Shown: piece after piece, positions 6,145 through 12,617 of the stretch
How the letters are laid out: each line of letters begins with the position of its first letter
How positions within the stretch are numbered: position 1 is the first letter of the stretch
DNA from: a virus
Strand: one strand, 5' to 3'
Virus record (IMG/VR): IMGVR_UViG_3300037235_000047
Location: 1-40,348 of that record
Length of the DNA stretch: 40,348 nucleotides
Made by a program: the position numbers and the translations under genes
The notes under the pieces: generated by a model
Told to the model about the DNA's origin: nothing
What the model saw: the letters and a program-made list of their open reading frames with translations, nothing else
Databases searched by the model: none

Positions 6145-6376
6145 GAATGTGAACCGGCCATGGCGGGCCGTATTGTGTCGGAATGACCATCTTACATCCT
6201 CCGTGCCGCAACAGTTCCATAACGTCGCCTTAACGCTATTGTCACGGCGGTTTAACTTACCGTGATTGCAGTGTGAGACGTTGCGTTAATGGCCGCAAGT
6301 TACTTCGTGATTTTTGCCTCTTGCCGTAGCTTATGCATCGTGCCAGCGTGGCACTATCGAGCACGGAGGCAGCATC
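6145..6376. promoter_or_regulatory. Leader region before the rightward early operon
   Basis: A 232-bp gap after the XRE gene, more AT-rich than its surroundings near 6230-6340. It contains operator O3 and should hold the promoter for Gp157-RecT, but no -35/-10 pair with good spacing could be picked with confidence. TATGCA at 6332-6337 is one possible -10. No terminator after the XRE gene was recognised. Confidence 0.45.
6341..6353. promoter_or_regulatory. Operator palindrome O3
   Basis: TGCCA-GCG-TGGCA, a perfect consensus match, preceded by CG as in most copies. It lies 24 bp before the Gp157 start codon, where it would overlap the transcription start or early leader of the recombination operon. 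Confidence 0.75.
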
Positions 6377-6970
6377 ATGAGCGACGAACCGCGAGGTCCC
6401 TCGCCGTTCACCATTGAACAATGCGTCGGAGCATGGCAGCGGGCGCGGGCGCAGCTCGCCGGCGATCCGGACCTGGCCGATGATGAGAACGCGATCAGCG
6501 CCGCCCTCGGGGCCGATCCGGGCGCGATGCACCCGGATGACCTGATCCGGCGCATCGTTCGGGCGATTGCCTTTGCCACCATGCGAACCGCCGAGGCCAA
6601 GGCGCTCGCCGGCACGTATCGGGCGCGGCAAGCCCGCTATGACAAGCGCCTCCTGGTCCTACGTTCCGAGCTGTTGGACCTCATGCAGATCCTTAGATAC
6701 CCGCGGTTTATGGCGCTTGAGGGCACCGTGTCGGTTGCACGCGGTGTCCCGTCCGGGGTGATCACCGACGAAGAAAAAATCCCCATGAAATACGTCAAGA
6801 TGATCAGGGAGATTAACAAGCGGGCGCTCAACGAGGACCTAAAACAGGGCGTGGTGGTCGAGGGCGCCTATCTGTCGAACGGCGCCCCATCGCTCAGGAT
6901 CGCGGGGATTACCCCGATAGACGAGCCGGACGGCGAAGCCCCCGCAGCAACCGAGGAAAGGTCCGAGTGA
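6377..6970 (+). CDS. Siphovirus Gp157-like protein
   Basis: A 197-aa protein of the Gp157 family (named from Streptococcus thermophilus phage Sfi work). Residues about 45-110 are a long helical region, typical of the family. The diagnostic C-terminal part reads ALEGTVSVARGVPSGVITDE, then IPMKYVKMIREINKRAL and GAYLSNGAPSLRI. It is usually found next to single-strand annealing genes, as here, and its biochemical role is not settled. The ATG at 6377 has GGAGG upstream; the frame extends 21 codons further, but that part overlaps operator O3 and is not believed. Its TGA overlaps the start of the next gene. Confidence 0.85.
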   Translation: MSDEPRGPSPFTIEQCVGAWQRARAQLAGDPDLADDENAISAALGADPGAMHPDDLIRRIVRAIAFATMRTAEAKALAGTYRARQARYDKRLLVLRSELLDLMQILRYPRFMALEGTVSVARGVPSGVITDEEKIPMKYVKMIREINKRALNEDLKQGVVVEGAYLSNGAPSLRIAGITPIDEPDGEAPAATEERSE

Positions 6971-7959
6971 TGGCACGCGAACCGCTGGCAATCGCCACCC
7001 GCATCAACAAACCGGCCATGTTCAACGGCACCGACACGGCGTGGCGTGTCATGTGCGATCTATACCCGGCGGCGGAAACGCCCGACATCATTCTGGCGGT
7101 GCTCGACTATTGTTCCGTTCGCAAACTAGATCCGATGAAACGCCCGGTCCATATCGTTGCGATGTATAACAGCAAACTGCGCCGCAAGGTGCAGGTGGTC
7201 ATGTCCGGTATCAACGAGGTCGAGATTACCGCGGCGCGATCGCAACGCTGGGCCGGCATGGATGCACCGGTCTGGGGCCGTGATGTTGAGCGGACATTCC
7301 GCGGCAGCTTCGAAAAAGATGACGGCACCACGCAGAACGTCGAAGTGACGATGACCTATCCGTTATCGTGCACGCTCACAGTCTACCGCATGGTCGGCGA
7401 TCAGCGCCGCGCCTTCACCGAGCAACTGTTTTGGGACGAGTGCTACGGCCGCGCGGGGTTCCGCAGTGAGGTCCCCAACGCAAGATGGCAGCAGTCGCCA
7501 CGGCAAATGCTGCACAAGTGCACCAAGGCGGCGGTGCTACGCGCGGCGTTCCCCGAGGATATCACCGACTACACCGATGCCGAGATGGAAGGGCGCGAGA
7601 TTGACGCGGGCGGCATCGTCCTCGATGGCAAGGTCGAGCCGCCAGCGGAGCCGGCGGCCAAGCGGGAGATAACCCAGCGCCAGGTCGAGGCGATGGACGG
7701 CGCGAGCACGGACCCGGGCGCGGGCGATTGGCGGATTGCCACCGATACCGGTGGTTTCGCGTTCCGCAACAGCATCGACTGGCTGGCGCAGTGGGACAAG
7801 ATCATTGCCCAATTCCGCGACAAACCGAACGACCTGCGGGCGCTCCGGGCGATGAATAACGGCTGCTTCACCGAGGCCGGAATGATGGACATGGGCGCGG
7901 TGATGGATGTCGAGCAACGGTTGTCCGATATCCTCGACAAGCCGAGGCAGGGACGATGA
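6970..7959 (+). CDS. bet: RecT/Bet-type single-strand annealing protein
   Basis: A 329-aa protein. Residues about 1-200 match the phage recombination protein Bet/RecT family: LDYCSVRKLDPMKRPVHIVA, then VVMSGINEVEITAARSQRWA, then FWDECYGRAGFRSEVPNARW and a PRQMLHKCTKAAVLRAAFPE helix. It should coat and anneal complementary single strands during recombination-dependent replication. No RecE- or Exo-type exonuclease is adjacent, which is unusual for a Bet pair. The VRR-NUC gene on the other arm might supply nuclease activity (speculative). The C-terminus is a variable tail. ATG overlaps the Gp157 stop; a GTG one codon earlier is possible. Confidence 0.9.
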   Translation: MAREPLAIATRINKPAMFNGTDTAWRVMCDLYPAAETPDIILAVLDYCSVRKLDPMKRPVHIVAMYNSKLRRKVQVVMSGINEVEITAARSQRWAGMDAPVWGRDVERTFRGSFEKDDGTTQNVEVTMTYPLSCTLTVYRMVGDQRRAFTEQLFWDECYGRAGFRSEVPNARWQQSPRQMLHKCTKAAVLRAAFPEDITDYTDAEMEGREIDAGGIVLDGKVEPPAEPAAKREITQRQVEAMDGASTDPGAGDWRIATDTGGFAFRNSIDWLAQWDKIIAQFRDKPNDLRALRAMNNGCFTEAGMMDMGAVMDVEQRLSDILDKPRQGR

Positions 7960-8195
7960 CCGCGCGCAAGCCCGAGGCCAAGCGGATCATCGTGGTGAAG
8001 GTGCAACTCCAGCAGGTGCCGCCGGATGGGCCTGCGCTGATCTATGACGAAGCGCGCGCGCATATGCAGGCACGCAAACTCGATGATGCGGAGGAACAGC
8101 AGATGCGCGGACGGCAAAAGGTATTTTTCAATGCGTGGTGGTCCGATGCCACAGGCTGGGTGCTGTTGTCGGTCGCCAATGCAAGGCGGTGGTGA
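7956..8195 (+). CDS. Hypothetical early protein, 79 aa
   Basis: A 79-aa protein with no recognised family. It has an N-terminal strand (KRIIVVKVQLQQ), a helix with acidic residues in the middle and a final beta-like segment (GWVLLSVANARRW). It overlaps the annealase stop by 4 bp (ATGA), so it is probably co-translated and may act in the same recombination module. Confidence 0.65.
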   Translation: MTARKPEAKRIIVVKVQLQQVPPDGPALIYDEARAHMQARKLDDAEEQQMRGRQKVFFNAWWSDATGWVLLSVANARRW

Positions 8196-8196
8196 C

Positions 8197-8385
8197 ATGG
8201 CACGCGACAACGAAGTGGCCGCAATCGAGCGCGTCCTCGCAATTCTGACGGCCCTCGCCCCGTCCGCGCGCAAGCGCGTAGTCGGTTTTATACTGCAACG
8301 ATTGGATGCGCTGGACCCGGACAAGACGCCGCCGCCCATGGTGCTGTTTCCCCGGTCGCAAGGGGGCAGCGATGACGCCGCGTGA
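8197..8385 (+). CDS. Hypothetical early protein, 62 aa
   Basis: A 62-aa protein beginning 1 bp after the previous stop. Residues 5-40 form an amphipathic helical pair (VAAIERVLAILTALAPSARK) reminiscent of small oligomerising or DNA-binding proteins. The C-terminus is Pro/Gly-rich. The frame extends further upstream but that part is a shadow of the preceding gene. Function unknown. Confidence 0.6.
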   Translation: MARDNEVAAIERVLAILTALAPSARKRVVGFILQRLDALDPDKTPPPMVLFPRSQGGSDDAA

Positions 8386-9052
8386 GGATGTCCCTATGCC
8401 GCCGAAGATCGCGACGCTGCCACGCGATCACCGGGGCTTCCCCGTCCCTTGGTTTGTCGCGTGGCGCGATGGTGCGCCCTACTTCCCGGCGCTCGACACG
8501 CCGAAGTGGTCGCGCGCGATCAAGCATCGCCTGTGCTGGATTTGCGGCCAGCCGCTCGGGCGCGTGGCGGTGTTCCCGATCGGCCCTATGTGCATCGTCA
8601 ACAGGATCACCAGCGAGCCAGGCAGTCATCGCGACTGCGCAGAATATGCGGTCAAGGTGTGCCCCTTCCTGATCACGCCCGGCATGCGACGGGTCCCGGT
8701 CGAGCGACACGGCCCGCTCGCCGTGGCCCCACCGGGCATCCACAGCACCGGCAATCCGGGCGCGGTGGCGCTATGGGCCACGCGTGAGTGGTCCATCCTG
8801 CAAACGTTCAACGGCCCGCTGATCGAGCTAGGCGAACCGGCCCTAGTCACCTGGTGGGCGCGTGGTGAGCTGGCCAGCCCAGAGGACGCGGCGGCGGCGT
8901 TCACCCAGGGCGCGGCCAGGTTGATCAGCGTCGCCGAGATAGAAGGCGAAAAGGCCGTCGTGGCTTGCGTGTTGCAGGTCATCGCGGCGCGCAAGCTGCT
9001 GCCCGATCCGAACCTCGTCAGGGAGATAAACGGATGCCCTACCGGGACGTGA
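8372..9052 (+). CDS. Conserved phage protein with Cys/His cluster
   Basis: A 226-aa protein. The N-terminal half has a zinc-like cluster: LCWICGQPLG at about residues 50-60, GPMC at about 71-74, and HRDCAEYAVKVCPF at about 87-100. Proteins with this cysteine layout occur in many phage early regions without a known function. The C-terminal half is mixed alpha/beta with several Trp. The ATG at 8372 follows AGGGGG closely and overlaps the previous gene by 14 bp. It may modify or bind a host protein, but nothing in the sequence proves it. Confidence 0.68.
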   Translation: MTPREDVPMPPKIATLPRDHRGFPVPWFVAWRDGAPYFPALDTPKWSRAIKHRLCWICGQPLGRVAVFPIGPMCIVNRITSEPGSHRDCAEYAVKVCPFLITPGMRRVPVERHGPLAVAPPGIHSTGNPGAVALWATREWSILQTFNGPLIELGEPALVTWWARGELASPEDAAAAFTQGAARLISVAEIEGEKAVVACVLQVIAARKLLPDPNLVREINGCPTGT

Positions 9053-9348
9053 CAGACGAGGACGAGGGCGAGCGATTGCTACGGCGGAAAGAGGTCGAGG
9101 AACGACTAGGGGTCAGCCGCACCACGCTGTGGCGCATGATCCATGCGGGCATTGTTCCGCCGCCGTTGGCAGTCGGCCGCAGGCTGACCCGGTGGCGGTT
9201 GGCGGACGTGAACAGGGTCATTGAACGCCTGGACAGCGAGCGGCCCCAGCAGCCCGAGCAACCGCCTTCCCCGGCGGTGGTGCGGTTGGTGCGGCCGGTC
9301 GCGGCGAAGCTGCGCAGAGGCCCCAAGGCGGGCGGGCGGCATGCGTGA
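9034..9348 (+). CDS. AlpA/MerR-like DNA-binding protein, candidate excisionase
   Basis: A 104-aa protein. Residues about 13-62 are a winged HTH of the AlpA / HTH_17 class: LLRRKEVEERLGVSRTTLWR, then a loop, then RLTRWRLADVNRVIERL. Phage members of this family act as excisionases or as activators of integrase genes. The P4-type integrase lies 1.9 kb downstream on the same strand, which fits. The C-terminus is Pro-rich then basic (KLRRGPKAGGRHA). It overlaps its neighbours by 19 and 8 bp. Excisionase is the preferred role, a regulator the alternative. Confidence 0.75.
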   Translation: MPYRDVTDEDEGERLLRRKEVEERLGVSRTTLWRMIHAGIVPPPLAVGRRLTRWRLADVNRVIERLDSERPQQPEQPPSPAVVRLVRPVAAKLRRGPKAGGRHA

Positions 9349-9601
9349 CGTTGTTCCGCACTATTGGATGTTCGAATCTTCCGGCGTGTTGCGTCCGGTG
9401 GTCCTGGCGTATTTGAACGGCCAGGAATTGACGCCAGCGCAATGCGCCACGATGCGCGCGTATCTTCGCCAGTGGATGACCGCGCCATGGCAGGGACCGA
9501 ACGTCGATTGGCTGCGCGCCAGCGTCGGCAGTCTGACCAGCCGGGCCAACATCGCGCGGTGGCTGGACATCGCGGTGGGCGATAACATCGACCCGCTTTG
9601 A
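9341..9601 (+). CDS. Hypothetical protein, 86 aa
   Basis: An 86-aa, mostly helical protein. ELTPAQCATMRAYLRQWM and SLTSRANIARWLDIA look like two helical segments, each with an aromatic end. No family recognised. It overlaps the AlpA-like gene by 8 bp, and its TGA shares a base with the next ATG, so these are one transcription and translation unit. Confidence 0.62.
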   Translation: MRDVVPHYWMFESSGVLRPVVLAYLNGQELTPAQCATMRAYLRQWMTAPWQGPNVDWLRASVGSLTSRANIARWLDIAVGDNIDPL

Positions 9602-9690
9602 TGCGCGACCCTCAGTTGTGGGCGGTCGGCGCCATCGTCGCCGGCCTCGTCCTCGTCGGTGTGATCCTCTGGCTCGAGCGGCCACGGTAG
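9601..9690 (+). CDS. Tiny membrane protein, 29 aa
   Basis: A 29-aa ORF (begins MRDPQLWAVG, ends WLERPR) with a single hydrophobic segment of about 19 residues and a basic C-terminal end. The ATG overlaps the previous TGA. Its topology matches tiny phage membrane peptides. It is too short for family assignment, but the clean TM profile and stop-start overlap support translation. Confidence 0.5.
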   Translation: MRDPQLWAVGAIVAGLVLVGVILWLERPR

Positions 9691-9715
9691 GACGTGGGAC
9701 GACTCGCGCCCGGCG

Positions 9716-9728
9716 TGCCAAGGTGGCA
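9716..9728. promoter_or_regulatory. Operator palindrome O4, overlapping a ribosome binding site
   Basis: TGCCA-AGG-TGGCA, perfect, 2 bp before an ATG. The central AAGGTGG would also be the only Shine-Dalgarno for that gene, so a bound repressor, or the same palindrome folded in mRNA, could control expression of the downstream membrane protein. Confidence 0.65.
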
Positions 9729-9730
9729 TC

Positions 9731-9925
9731 ATGAGCGACACGGAAAGCCAATGGAGGGTCGAGCTAATGAAGGCCCAGATTGAGAACCTGCAAACCGACA
9801 CGCGATACAAGCGGCGCCTCGCCGATTGGGAACCGTGGAAGGCGGTCGCGGTCGCGGCCGGGGCGGGCGCGGCGTTGATGGGCGCGGTCATCGGCATCCT
9901 GACGTTGATCCTGCGGCACGGATGA
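9731..9925 (+). CDS. Small membrane protein with N-terminal coil and one TM
   Basis: A 64-aa protein. Residues 8-35 are a charged helix (VELMKAQIENLQTDTRYKRR), followed by one transmembrane segment at about 38-60 (VAVAAGAGAALMGAVIGILT) and a short basic end. This layout (soluble helix, one TM, short tail) is seen in small phage hemolysin-XhlA-like or membrane-anchoring proteins. It is preceded immediately by operator O4 and coupled downstream by ATGA. Function unknown; superinfection exclusion or a lysis accessory are options. Confidence 0.65.
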   Translation: MSDTESQWRVELMKAQIENLQTDTRYKRRLADWEPWKAVAVAAGAGAALMGAVIGILTLILRHG

Positions 9926-10110
9926 GCGGGTCACGCCAGCGCAGGCCGGTAACTGGCGGCCTCATGCTTTTCGTGGTGCGACCATTGGTCAATCTGATCC
10001 GCACGGGGTTGCCGGAGGAACAGGAGGCGCTTGCCCGCCTGATCAATGAGGAACTCGCGGGCAGCGGATGGCAGATGATGCGCGTCGCAACGGTCCCGAC
10101 GCGCGAATGA
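9922..10110 (+). CDS. Hypothetical protein, 62 aa
   Basis: A 62-aa protein starting in an ATGA overlap with the membrane-protein gene. It has a basic N-terminus (SRQRRP), a hydrophobic stretch (GGLMLFVVRPLVNLI) that may touch the membrane, then an acidic helix (EEQEALARLINEELAG). No family recognised. It is the last gene before a 318-bp control region, and operator O5 begins 4 bp after its stop. Confidence 0.58.
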   Translation: MSGSRQRRPVTGGLMLFVVRPLVNLIRTGLPEEQEALARLINEELAGSGWQMMRVATVPTRE

Positions 10111-10113
10111 TCG

Positions 10114-10126
10114 TGCCAGGTTGGCA
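10114..10126. promoter_or_regulatory. Operator palindrome O5
   Basis: TGCCA-GGT-TGGCA, a perfect consensus match preceded by CG. It sits 4 bp after a stop codon, at the upstream edge of the control region. Confidence 0.7.
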
Positions 10127-10353
10127 GGGTCACGCCAGCGCATGGCAGCGCAGCGATTTGTGTATATAGCGGTGTATTCCGTTGAGCCTGTTTCGCAACC
10201 GACCTGAATTATATCAACATCTTACGGCCCCGATGCGGGTTTCAGGGCAGAACATGCCAGGCAAAATTTTAGGTTTCACGGCGTTTCAGGACGTTCCATA
10301 GCGCACGAAAAGTCTTGCATTCCCGCCCTGCCGGGCGTTCCTGCGGTTTCAGG

Positions 10354-10372
10354 ACGTGCCACAGCGGCACGT
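10354..10372. promoter_or_regulatory. Operator palindrome O6
   Basis: ACGTGCC, 5-bp spacer, GGCACGT, the same 7+5+7 palindrome as O1. Its 13-bp core (10357-10369) has one mismatch to TGCCA-N3-TGGCA. Its left arm overlaps a GTTTCAGGACGTGCC element, so two site types are fused here. Confidence 0.72.
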
Positions 10373-10428
10373 TCCAGGGCAACAAAATGTGCATAGCCCT
10401 GTGTATAGCAACCGAAGGAACCAAGCCC

Positions 10429-10614
10429 ATGAGCGACAACAACCCAGCGGAATTCGAGGCAGTGTTTAGCGCCCTCTGCGACCTGTCCAGCCCCACCCTG
10501 AAAATGCTCAGCAAGGATTACAGCGCGGCGCCGGATCAGACGGTGTGGACTCAGTTCATCGCGTCCGCGGCGCGGAACATCTTGGCGGCGCGCGACGCTA
10601 AGGCGGCAAGCTAA
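10429..10614 (+). CDS. Small acidic protein A (paralogue of 11088-11273)
   Basis: A 61-aa acidic, helical protein. The second half contains VWTQFIASAARNILA, which aligns with DWTRFIADAATSMAF in the gene at 11088. Both proteins have the same length and similar helix spacing, so they look like paralogues. The ATG follows AACCGAAGGA, a leader sequence shared with the next two genes. It is followed 6 bp later by a strong terminator. No family recognised; small acidic proteins in this position can be anti-host factors, but that is speculation. Confidence 0.68.
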   Translation: MSDNNPAEFEAVFSALCDLSSPTLKMLSKDYSAAPDQTVWTQFIASAARNILAARDAKAAS

Positions 10615-10680
10615 CGCAACGGGGCGCCCTCGCGACGGGGCGCCCCTTCTTTTCCCCAAACCGAAGGACTCCAACAATGG
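10614..10680 (+). repeat. Terminator-leader repeat unit, copy 1
   Basis: A unit of about 65 bp made of ACGCAAC, terminator T1 and the leader AACCGAAGGACTCCAACA ending at an ATGG. A second copy is at 11031-11091, with the leader part identical over more than 20 bp. The unit separates gene A from gene B. Confidence 0.8.
10621..10654 (+). terminator. Rho-independent terminator T1
   Basis: GGGGCGCCC, 8-nt loop, GGGCGCCCC: a 9-bp perfect GC stem followed by TTCTTTT. It ends transcription after small gene A, and its sequence is nearly the same as T2. Confidence 0.88.
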
Positions 10681-11000
10681 CCCAGGTATACGACCCCCAC
10701 TCGCATTCGTTCGTGATGATCAAGGGCAAGGGCTCGCTCAGTGATAGCCCGCGCGAGATTGTCCTGGCATATCTCGGCGCGCATGACGCCCCCCGCGTCT
10801 GGATCATGGCGCACGCTACCGACGATCTGCCCGAGGGCACGCTCCCGGTTAGCGACGGACTTTCCGTCTACGACGCCGAAGGTTACCGGATCGTCAGTAT
10901 CCCGGCCGACTGGTGCTCGTTCTACACCGACGAGGAAGCGGCATCGATCAGCGCGTGTATAGACGCCGATGACCGCCTGCTGTCCTACGCGCGGGGCTAA
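10677..11000 (+). CDS. Small hypothetical protein B, 107 aa
   Basis: A 107-aa mixed alpha/beta protein. Short strands (HSFVMIKGKG, RVWIMAHATD, YRIVSIPADW) and an acidic C-terminal helix suggest a compact fold. No family recognised. It lies between terminators T1 and T2 and starts with the shared leader and GAAGGA ribosome binding site. Because a terminator lies directly upstream, it needs read-through or its own promoter in the 30-bp space. No promoter is evident there. Confidence 0.65.
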   Translation: MAQVYDPHSHSFVMIKGKGSLSDSPREIVLAYLGAHDAPRVWIMAHATDDLPEGTLPVSDGLSVYDAEGYRIVSIPADWCSFYTDEEAASISACIDADDRLLSYARG

Positions 11001-11030
11001 TCACAAGGGCCTCCCCCTGGCGATCTGACA

Positions 11031-11091
11031 ACACAACGGGCGCCCCCGCGACGGGGCGCCCTTTTTCCCAACCGAAGGACTCCAACAATGG
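11031..11091 (+). repeat. Terminator-leader repeat unit, copy 2
   Basis: The second copy of the unit at 10614-10680: ACACAAC, terminator T2, leader AACCGAAGGACTCCAACA, ATGG. It separates gene B from gene C. Confidence 0.8.
11038..11066 (+). terminator. Rho-independent terminator T2
   Basis: GGGCGCCCC, 6-nt loop CGCGAC, GGGGCGCCC: a 9-bp perfect stem followed by TTTTT. It lies after gene B and before gene C and the integrase. Confidence 0.88.
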
Positions 11092-11273
11092 CACACGAAG
11101 CCGCCTCCACCATCATCGATAAATTCCTCGCACTCCGGGCGACAATGCAAACCCTGTCCACCGATGATCTTTTGGACATCGCGGCGGACGCGGGCGACGC
11201 GGACGAGCCGAACGACTGGACGAGGTTCATCGCCGACGCGGCGACCTCCATGGCATTCGACAGGGGGGCGTGA
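11088..11273 (+). CDS. Small acidic protein C (paralogue of 10429-10614)
   Basis: A 61-aa acidic protein with DWTRFIADAATSMAF near the C-terminus, matching the paralogous gene at 10429 in position and pattern. A run of acidic residues (DAGDADEPND) precedes it. It starts in the second copy of the terminator-leader unit. Its stop lies 2 bp before the integrase ATG, so any transcript reaching gene C also covers the integrase. Function unknown. Confidence 0.68.
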   Translation: MAHEAASTIIDKFLALRATMQTLSTDDLLDIAADAGDADEPNDWTRFIADAATSMAFDRGA

Positions 11274-11275
11274 AC

Positions 11276-12541
11276 ATGGCACGCAATCTCCCCCTCACGG
11301 ACCTGGCCTGCAAAAACCTGAAGCCGGGGGCGAAAGCCCTCGGCGACGGCGGGTCCCTCTCCCTCGTCATCAGCCCGACCGGCGTCAAGTCTTGGCAGTA
11401 TCGTTACCGGATCGCGGGGCGGCCCGGTATCTTTACGATCGGCCAGTATCCCGCGGTGAGCCTGGCAGAGGCGCGCGAGGCCCGCGACCTGGCACGCGCG
11501 GCGGTTGTCAGCGGCACGCACCCCAAGCTGGCACGCCAGCGCCAGGTCGCCGAGCGGATCGAAGCGGACGGCAACACAGTGGCGCATTTCGTCGCGCAAT
11601 GGTTGGCGGAACAGCGGGCGATCCCGCCAGGCGAGCCGGGCAGGTGGACTCCGGAGTATGGGCATCGTCTCGGCCTCCGGGTCCAGCGGTGGATTGTCGG
11701 GCCGATCGGCGAGTGGCCGGTTGCGGACGTGTCGCCAGCCATGTGCCTGGACGCATTGAAGCAAGCGCCAGCGTCCATGCGGCGCAGCCTGTTGGGCGTC
11801 CTCGACTCCGCGTTCACGGTGGCGATTGAAGCGCGGGCATGCAGGGACAATCCGGCGGCACAGATCGCCAAGCGGGTGCATGCGCCACGCGTCACCCATC
11901 TGCCGGCGGCGGCGTCATTGGTCGAGGCGCGCGCGGTGTTGGCAGCGGTCGAGGCCGATCACCGGTGCCACGCGGCAACCATCCTCGCCCATCGTCTGAT
12001 CGCGTTGACAGGTCTCCGCATCAATGAGGCCACGCGGTTGCGGTGGGATTACGTGCAAGACCTGACCGGGGATAGCCCCACGCTGGTTATTCCGGCCGAG
12101 GCGATGAAGGGCAGGCATCGCGGGCACAGCGTCCCCCTGGCCCCCCAGGCGGTCGCGGTGATCCTGCAAGCGCGGCGGGTGGGGTTGGGCCCCTACGTGT
12201 TTGCAGCGGAAGGCGGCCACGGCCAGGCGGTGGCGGCCAAGACGGTGCAAGGCATGTTGAAGCGGACGGCGTTGCCCGTGCGGCACGTTGCGCACGGTTG
12301 GCGCGCGGCGTTTTCCACGATTATGAACGAAGCCTACCCAGGCGATCGGGCGGTGATCGATCTCATGTTGCACCATGTCCCCAACGGGATGAGCGCGGTC
12401 GAGGGCGCATACAATCGCAGCCAGCACAATGATCGGCGGCGGGTGTTGGCGGGGTTGTGGGCGGATATGTTGCTAGAGGGCGCGCGGCCGATCGGCGAAG
12501 TTATCGGCGGCGTGGTCGAGGTCGAGCGGCGGGCCGCATGA
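11276..12541 (+). CDS. int: P4-type tyrosine integrase
   Basis: A 421-aa tyrosine recombinase with the P4/prophage layout. Residues 1-85 are the arm-type DNA-binding domain (DUF4102-like: LTDLACKNLKPG, then GSLSLVISPTGVKSWQYRYR). About 95-190 is the core-binding domain. The catalytic domain follows, with R248 (TGLRINEATRLRW), K278, H340-x-x-R343 (HGWRAAF), H366/H367 (LMLHHV) and Y379 (GAYNRSQ). All catalytic residues are present, so it should be active in site-specific integration. The ATG follows AGGGGGG. It lies mid-operon on the early strand rather than at an end, and operator O7 follows its stop. Confidence 0.93.
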   Translation: MARNLPLTDLACKNLKPGAKALGDGGSLSLVISPTGVKSWQYRYRIAGRPGIFTIGQYPAVSLAEAREARDLARAAVVSGTHPKLARQRQVAERIEADGNTVAHFVAQWLAEQRAIPPGEPGRWTPEYGHRLGLRVQRWIVGPIGEWPVADVSPAMCLDALKQAPASMRRSLLGVLDSAFTVAIEARACRDNPAAQIAKRVHAPRVTHLPAAASLVEARAVLAAVEADHRCHAATILAHRLIALTGLRINEATRLRWDYVQDLTGDSPTLVIPAEAMKGRHRGHSVPLAPQAVAVILQARRVGLGPYVFAAEGGHGQAVAAKTVQGMLKRTALPVRHVAHGWRAAFSTIMNEAYPGDRAVIDLMLHHVPNGMSAVEGAYNRSQHNDRRRVLAGLWADMLLEGARPIGEVIGGVVEVERRAA

Positions 12542-12557
12542 CACCGCGGCCGGGGCG

Positions 12558-12570
12558 TGCCATTGTGGCA
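12558..12570. promoter_or_regulatory. Operator palindrome O7
   Basis: TGCCA-TTG-TGGCA, perfect, in the 76-bp gap between the integrase stop and the next gene. The outer bases (CG left, TGT right) also fit. It may control a promoter for the genes 12618-14614, though no clear -10 was identified. Confidence 0.7.
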
Positions 12571-12617
12571 TGTCCCGGCGCCGTCTGAGCCGGCAACGGC
12601 TTAACGGAGCAACAGTC

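Larger units (their letters stand above)
10111..10428. promoter_or_regulatory. Control region before the terminator-punctuated block
   Basis: A 318-bp gene-free stretch with two operator palindromes (10114-10126 and 10354-10372) and copies of a second element: GTTTCAGGACGTTCC at 10283-10297, GTTTCAGGACGTGCC at 10346-10360, and a looser copy (GTTTCAGGGCAG) near 10239. AT-rich segments near 10157-10180 and 10205-10220 could be promoter cores. TATAGC at 10404-10409 is a candidate -10 for the next gene, but no well-spaced -35 was found. Confidence 0.6.

Noticed and set aside
9714-9730. Sigma-54 promoter, since TGGCA occurs in the palindromes
   Set aside because: The TTGCW partner at the right distance is missing at the sites; the symmetric arms fit an operator better.
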